Source: Sphingobium abikonense NBRC 16140
GTDB lineage: Bacteria; Pseudomonadota; Alphaproteobacteria; Sphingomonadales; Sphingomonadaceae
Assembly: GCF_001598335.1 (NCBI RefSeq)
Contig: NZ_BCYT01000003.1
Span: forward strand, 186,001-250,000
Reading direction: 5' to 3'
Length of the DNA stretch: 64,000 nucleotides
This document shows positions 61,807 through 64,000 of this stretch, piece after piece. The notes under the pieces were generated by a model. The model ran no database searches. It was not told the DNA's origin and was given only the letters and a program-made list of their open reading frames with translations. A program made the position numbers and the translations under genes. The stretch's first letter is position 1. The number at the start of each line of letters is the position of its first letter.

Positions 61807-62409
61807 TCAGATGAAATCCTCCAATATGCTGGTCCCCAGCAAAATGAGGTTCAGCGCCACCAGCATCGCCACATTCCAGCGGCGGTTTCTGACGAACAGC
61901 AGCGCGATCAGCAGGGCGAACAGCGCCATCGCCCCTAGGGCATAGATCAGAAAGCCGACGTCGCCCGCCGGCCCCGGCGGCGCTTCGGGCACAGGTCGCA
62001 CCGCGTCGAGGATGCTCGTGGCGATCATCGTGACGATATTGATGCTGAGCAGCCCGCCGATCACCATTTGCTTCTGGCGCTCATACCATAGATCGAAGTC
62101 TGGCCAGTCCTCCGGTTCGTCGGGAAAGATCAGCGACGCCACCAGATAATAGCCGCCGGTGATCGCCAGCACGATGGCGAGCGTGAGATAGCTGGCGTCC
62201 ATCTGGTCGCGCGCCATGAAGGCCAGGCCCCAAAAACTGGTGAGGTCCAGCATGACGAATAGGCCCAGTAGCGGCGTGAGCCATCCGATCCGCACCGGCC
62301 GCGCGCCGCGCTTCAGTTTCAGAACGCGCGCAAATCCAGCCAGTACTTCGCAGACCGCCAGTCCCAGCAGCAGGCCGAATACCGCGAATACCAGATCGAA
62401 AGCCGACAT
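61807..62409 (-). CDS. Membrane protein, unknown function
   Basis: 200 residues with about six membrane helices (3-25, 40-60, 70-92, 112-132, 145-168 and 172-192) and one charged loop (PDEPEDWPDFDLWYERQKQ). I recognise no family. The ATG at 62409 follows GGGGCAAGGGG. It converges on nrdB. Confidence 0.75.
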   Translation of the reverse strand: MSAFDLVFAVFGLLLGLAVCEVLAGFARVLKLKRGARPVRIGWLTPLLGLFVMLDLTSFWGLAFMARDQMDASYLTLAIVLAITGGYYLVASLIFPDEPEDWPDFDLWYERQKQMVIGGLLSINIVTMIATSILDAVRPVPEAPPGPAGDVGFLIYALGAMALFALLIALLFVRNRRWNVAMLVALNLILLGTSILEDFI

Positions 62410-62472
62410 CTGCCCCTTGCCCCTCCGTCCGTCGCACGTCCGCCAAGGGCCGTCGTTTCTCCACATCGGATT

Positions 62473-62497
62473 GGAACCGGGCTGCGGTCAACAGGTT
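62473..62497 (+). promoter_or_regulatory. Candidate EcfG-type stress promoter
   Basis: GGAAC (62473-62477) and GGTT (62494-62497) are 16 bp apart, close to the general-stress consensus GGAAC-N16/17-CGTT. It lies 44 nt before the small protein gene at 62542. Confidence 0.4.
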
Positions 62498-62541
62498 ATT
62501 GGGTCAAACGCCTTTCATCGGCGTTGCGAAGGAGAAAGAAT

Positions 62542-62757
62542 ATGATCCGTACCCTGATTTTCGGCGCCATCGCCGGCTATGTCGGCAAAAAGCTGTATGA
62601 CGAAGGCAAGCTGACCGAGTTCAAGAACGACCTCAGCACCCGCTTTAACGAAGCGAAGGTCAAGCTGGACGAACAGCGCGCGCAGAATGGCGTCACGACC
62701 GATACGAACCCGATCGTCAGCCCCACGACCAGCACGGCGCGGCCGCTCCCCAATTAA
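62542..62757 (+). CDS. Small membrane-associated protein, unknown function
   Basis: 71 residues. A hydrophobic, glycine-containing N-terminus (MIRTLIFGAIAGYVGKKLYD) is followed by an amphipathic helix (FKNDLSTRFNEAKVKLDEQR) and a Thr/Pro tail. ATG 62542 has AAGGAGA upstream. It resembles YtxH-like stress-associated small proteins in layout only. A candidate stress promoter lies upstream and an unusually long hairpin follows. Confidence 0.7.
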   Translation: MIRTLIFGAIAGYVGKKLYDEGKLTEFKNDLSTRFNEAKVKLDEQRAQNGVTTDTNPIVSPTTSTARPLPN

Positions 62758-62820
62758 GCGCCGTCCAGTAACATATTGTAGTTTCCGGCCGCGTCTTTGC
62801 CCCCGACGACGCAGCCGGCC

Positions 62821-62882
62821 GCCGCCCGCTCGCTGCCGCACTCCCCCCCCCTCTCACGGCAGCGAGCGGGCGGCTTCTTTTT
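62821..62882 (+). terminator. Very stable terminator hairpin, 18-bp stem
   Basis: Bases 62821-62838 pair perfectly with 62857-62874 across an 18-nt C/T-rich loop containing eight Cs, and TTCTTTTT follows. It is the longest perfect stem in the window and ends the transcript of the 62542 gene. Confidence 0.85.
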
Positions 62883-62972
62883 ACGTCCGTCCCCCGCAAT
62901 CCTGTTCGACAAGCAACCATATCGATGGCGCGGGGTTGGTCGGTCACAGCTTTTAGGTAGAAGGAGACCATC

Positions 62973-63329
62973 ATGCGCAAACCCATTCTCGCCGTGGCGA
63001 TGCTTGCCATGCTTCCGCTCGGCGCGTGCGCCTCGGACAATTATGGCCGTGGCTATGGTTATGACCGTCCGGGAAATTATAATGGTGGTCCCCGTCACCA
63101 TCGCCGCCGTCTGGGCGACAATGACCAAATCTATCGCGACCGCGACGGCCGCTATTATTGCAAGCGCGACGATGGCACCACAGGGACGATCGTTGGCGCG
63201 CTTGCCGGCGGCGTACTGGGCAACGTCATCGCTCCGGGCGGATCAAAGACGCTGGGCACCATCCTGGGTGCCGGTGGCGGCGCGCTGGCTGGCCGCGCCA
63301 TCGACAAGAATGACATCAACTGCGAATAA
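62973..63329 (+). CDS. Glycine-zipper lipoprotein (17-kDa antigen/2TM family)
   Basis: 118 residues. A lipoprotein signal (MLAMLPLGACAS) is followed by a Tyr/Gly/Arg-rich segment and a glycine-zipper stretch (GTIVGALAGGVLGNVI; GTILGAGGGALAGRAI) that forms the outer-membrane 2TM family signature. It is probably an outer-membrane lipoprotein; function unknown. A bidirectional terminator separates it from etfA. Confidence 0.88.
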   Translation: MRKPILAVAMLAMLPLGACASDNYGRGYGYDRPGNYNGGPRHHRRRLGDNDQIYRDRDGRYYCKRDDGTTGTIVGALAGGVLGNVIAPGGSKTLGTILGAGGGALAGRAIDKNDINCE

Positions 63330-63353
63330 CTACATCATTCGCTCATGACGTGA

Positions 63354-63387
63354 AAAAGGGCGCGGAGATCATTCTCCGCGCCCTTTT
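63354..63387. terminator. Bidirectional terminator between the lipoprotein and etfA genes
   Basis: AAAAGGGCGCGGAG (63354-63367) pairs perfectly with 63374-63387 across a 6-nt loop. The A and T ends give U tracts in both directions. Confidence 0.9.
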
Positions 63388-63404
63388 CCTTGTCCGTGTT
63401 TTGT

Positions 63405-64000
63405 TCAGAGCTTTTCGGTCAGCTCCGGCACGACCTTGAACAGGTCGCCGACAAGGCCGATGTCCGCCACCTGGAAAATCGGTGCATCCTCGTCCTTGTT
63501 GATCGCGATGATCGTCTTGCTGTCCTTCATCCCCGCCAGATGCTGGATCGCGCCGGAAATGCCGATCGCGATATAGACTTCCGGCGCGACGATCTTGCCG
63601 GTCTGCCCGACCTGATAATCATTGGGCACATAGCCGGCGTCCACGGCCGCGCGGCTGGCGCCAACGGCGGCGCCCAGCTTGTCGGCCAATGGGAAGATCA
63701 GCTGTTCGAACGTCTCACCATCCTTGAGCGCGCGGCCACCCGACACGATCACCTTGGCGCTGGTCAGTTCCGGCCGCTCCAGCTTGGCGATCTCGGCGCC
63801 GACGAAGGACGACAGGCCCGCGTCGCCGGTTGACGCGACGGCTTCGACGGTGCCCGAACCGCCCTCGGACGCAGCCTTTTCAAAGGCGGTGCCACGGACG
63901 GTGATGACCTTCTTCGCATCCTTGGACTTGACCGTTGCGATCGCATTGCCGGCATAGATCGGGCGTGTGAACGTGTCTTCGCTTTCAACCGACAAAATGT
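63405..64000 (-). CDS. etfA: Electron transfer flavoprotein alpha subunit (partial)
   Basis: About 198 C-terminal residues are visible; the start lies beyond the window. The visible end has the FAD-binding motif in [29 protein letters not shown] and [19 protein letters not shown], with the signature that closes EtfA. EtfA/EtfB carry electrons from acyl-CoA and other dehydrogenases to the quinone pool through ETF-QO. etfB should lie upstream, outside the window. Confidence 0.95.
   Translation of the reverse strand, partial: ILSVESEDTFTRPIYAGNAIATVKSKDAKKVITVRGTAFEKAASEGGSGTVEAVASTGDAGLSSFVGAEIAKLERPELTSAKVIVSGGRALKDGETFEQLIFPLADKLGAAVGASRAAVDAGYVPNDYQVGQTGKIVAPEVYIAIGISGAIQHLAGMKDSKTIIAINKDEDAPIFQVADIGLVGDLFKVVPELTEKL

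Overview
GC-rich bacterial chromosomal DNA, most likely from an alphaproteobacterium of the Sphingomonadaceae (Sphingobium/Sphingomonas type). This is inferred from protein style and synteny: an Ala/Pro-rich RNase E tail, rpmH-rnpA-yidD-yidC-engB, egtB-egtD, an HWE kinase with a single receiver, and nrdA without an ATP cone. No rRNA, phage, transposase, CRISPR array or replication origin is visible. Almost all of the window is core genome with short intergenic gaps.

Layout. 1-8.2 kb: end of rne, an M48 protease, a DsbA-like thiol oxidoreductase, then the ribosome and membrane-insertion block rpmH, rnpA, yidD, yidC, engB, prfB and a methyltransferase lipoprotein. 8.2-18.7 kb: a PilZ protein, a TelA/XpaC/small-membrane-protein operon, DUF485-actP, a serine carboxypeptidase, typA, and an uncharacterised four-gene operon (membrane-tethered LuxR-type HTH, helical protein, 4-TM protein, MarR-like protein). 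18.7-30 kb: a two-component system behind a Tat-lipoprotein dioxygenase, a nucleoside transporter, a HAD phosphatase, ergothioneine genes egtBD behind a diguanylate cyclase, a cobalamin adenosyltransferase and gluQ. 30-38 kb: HNH nuclease, Crp/Fnr regulator, murA overlapping an HWE kinase with a tail-to-tail receiver, alkA-like glycosylase, ferredoxin, rlmB, tRNA-Tyr and tRNA-Lys. 38-49.5 kb: small envelope proteins (PspC, a 34-residue peptide), ZIP transporter, periplasmic peroxiredoxin, recF, two tandem CHAP proteins, a protease, cyclopropane synthase and a molybdoenzyme/cytochrome b pair. 49.5-64 kb: rlmN, dnaN, a PAS-GGDEF-EAL-PilZ protein, fumarase, the nrdA/nrdB pair and the start of an electron-transfer flavoprotein gene.

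Common threads. Three proteins make, break or bind cyclic di-GMP (8.2, 27.4 and 52.8 kb). Two kinase/receiver pairs are complete. Ribonucleotide reductase carries a well-spaced pair of NrdR-type boxes upstream of nrdA. Several genes are missed or mis-started by simple ORF calling: rpmH (44 aa), a 51-aa and a 34-aa membrane peptide, and GTG starts supported by Shine-Dalgarno sites. No wholly new multi-gene system could be proven from sequence alone. The best candidates for one are the 16.8-18.7 kb regulator operon and the dioxygenase/two-component operon at 18.7-21.7 kb.
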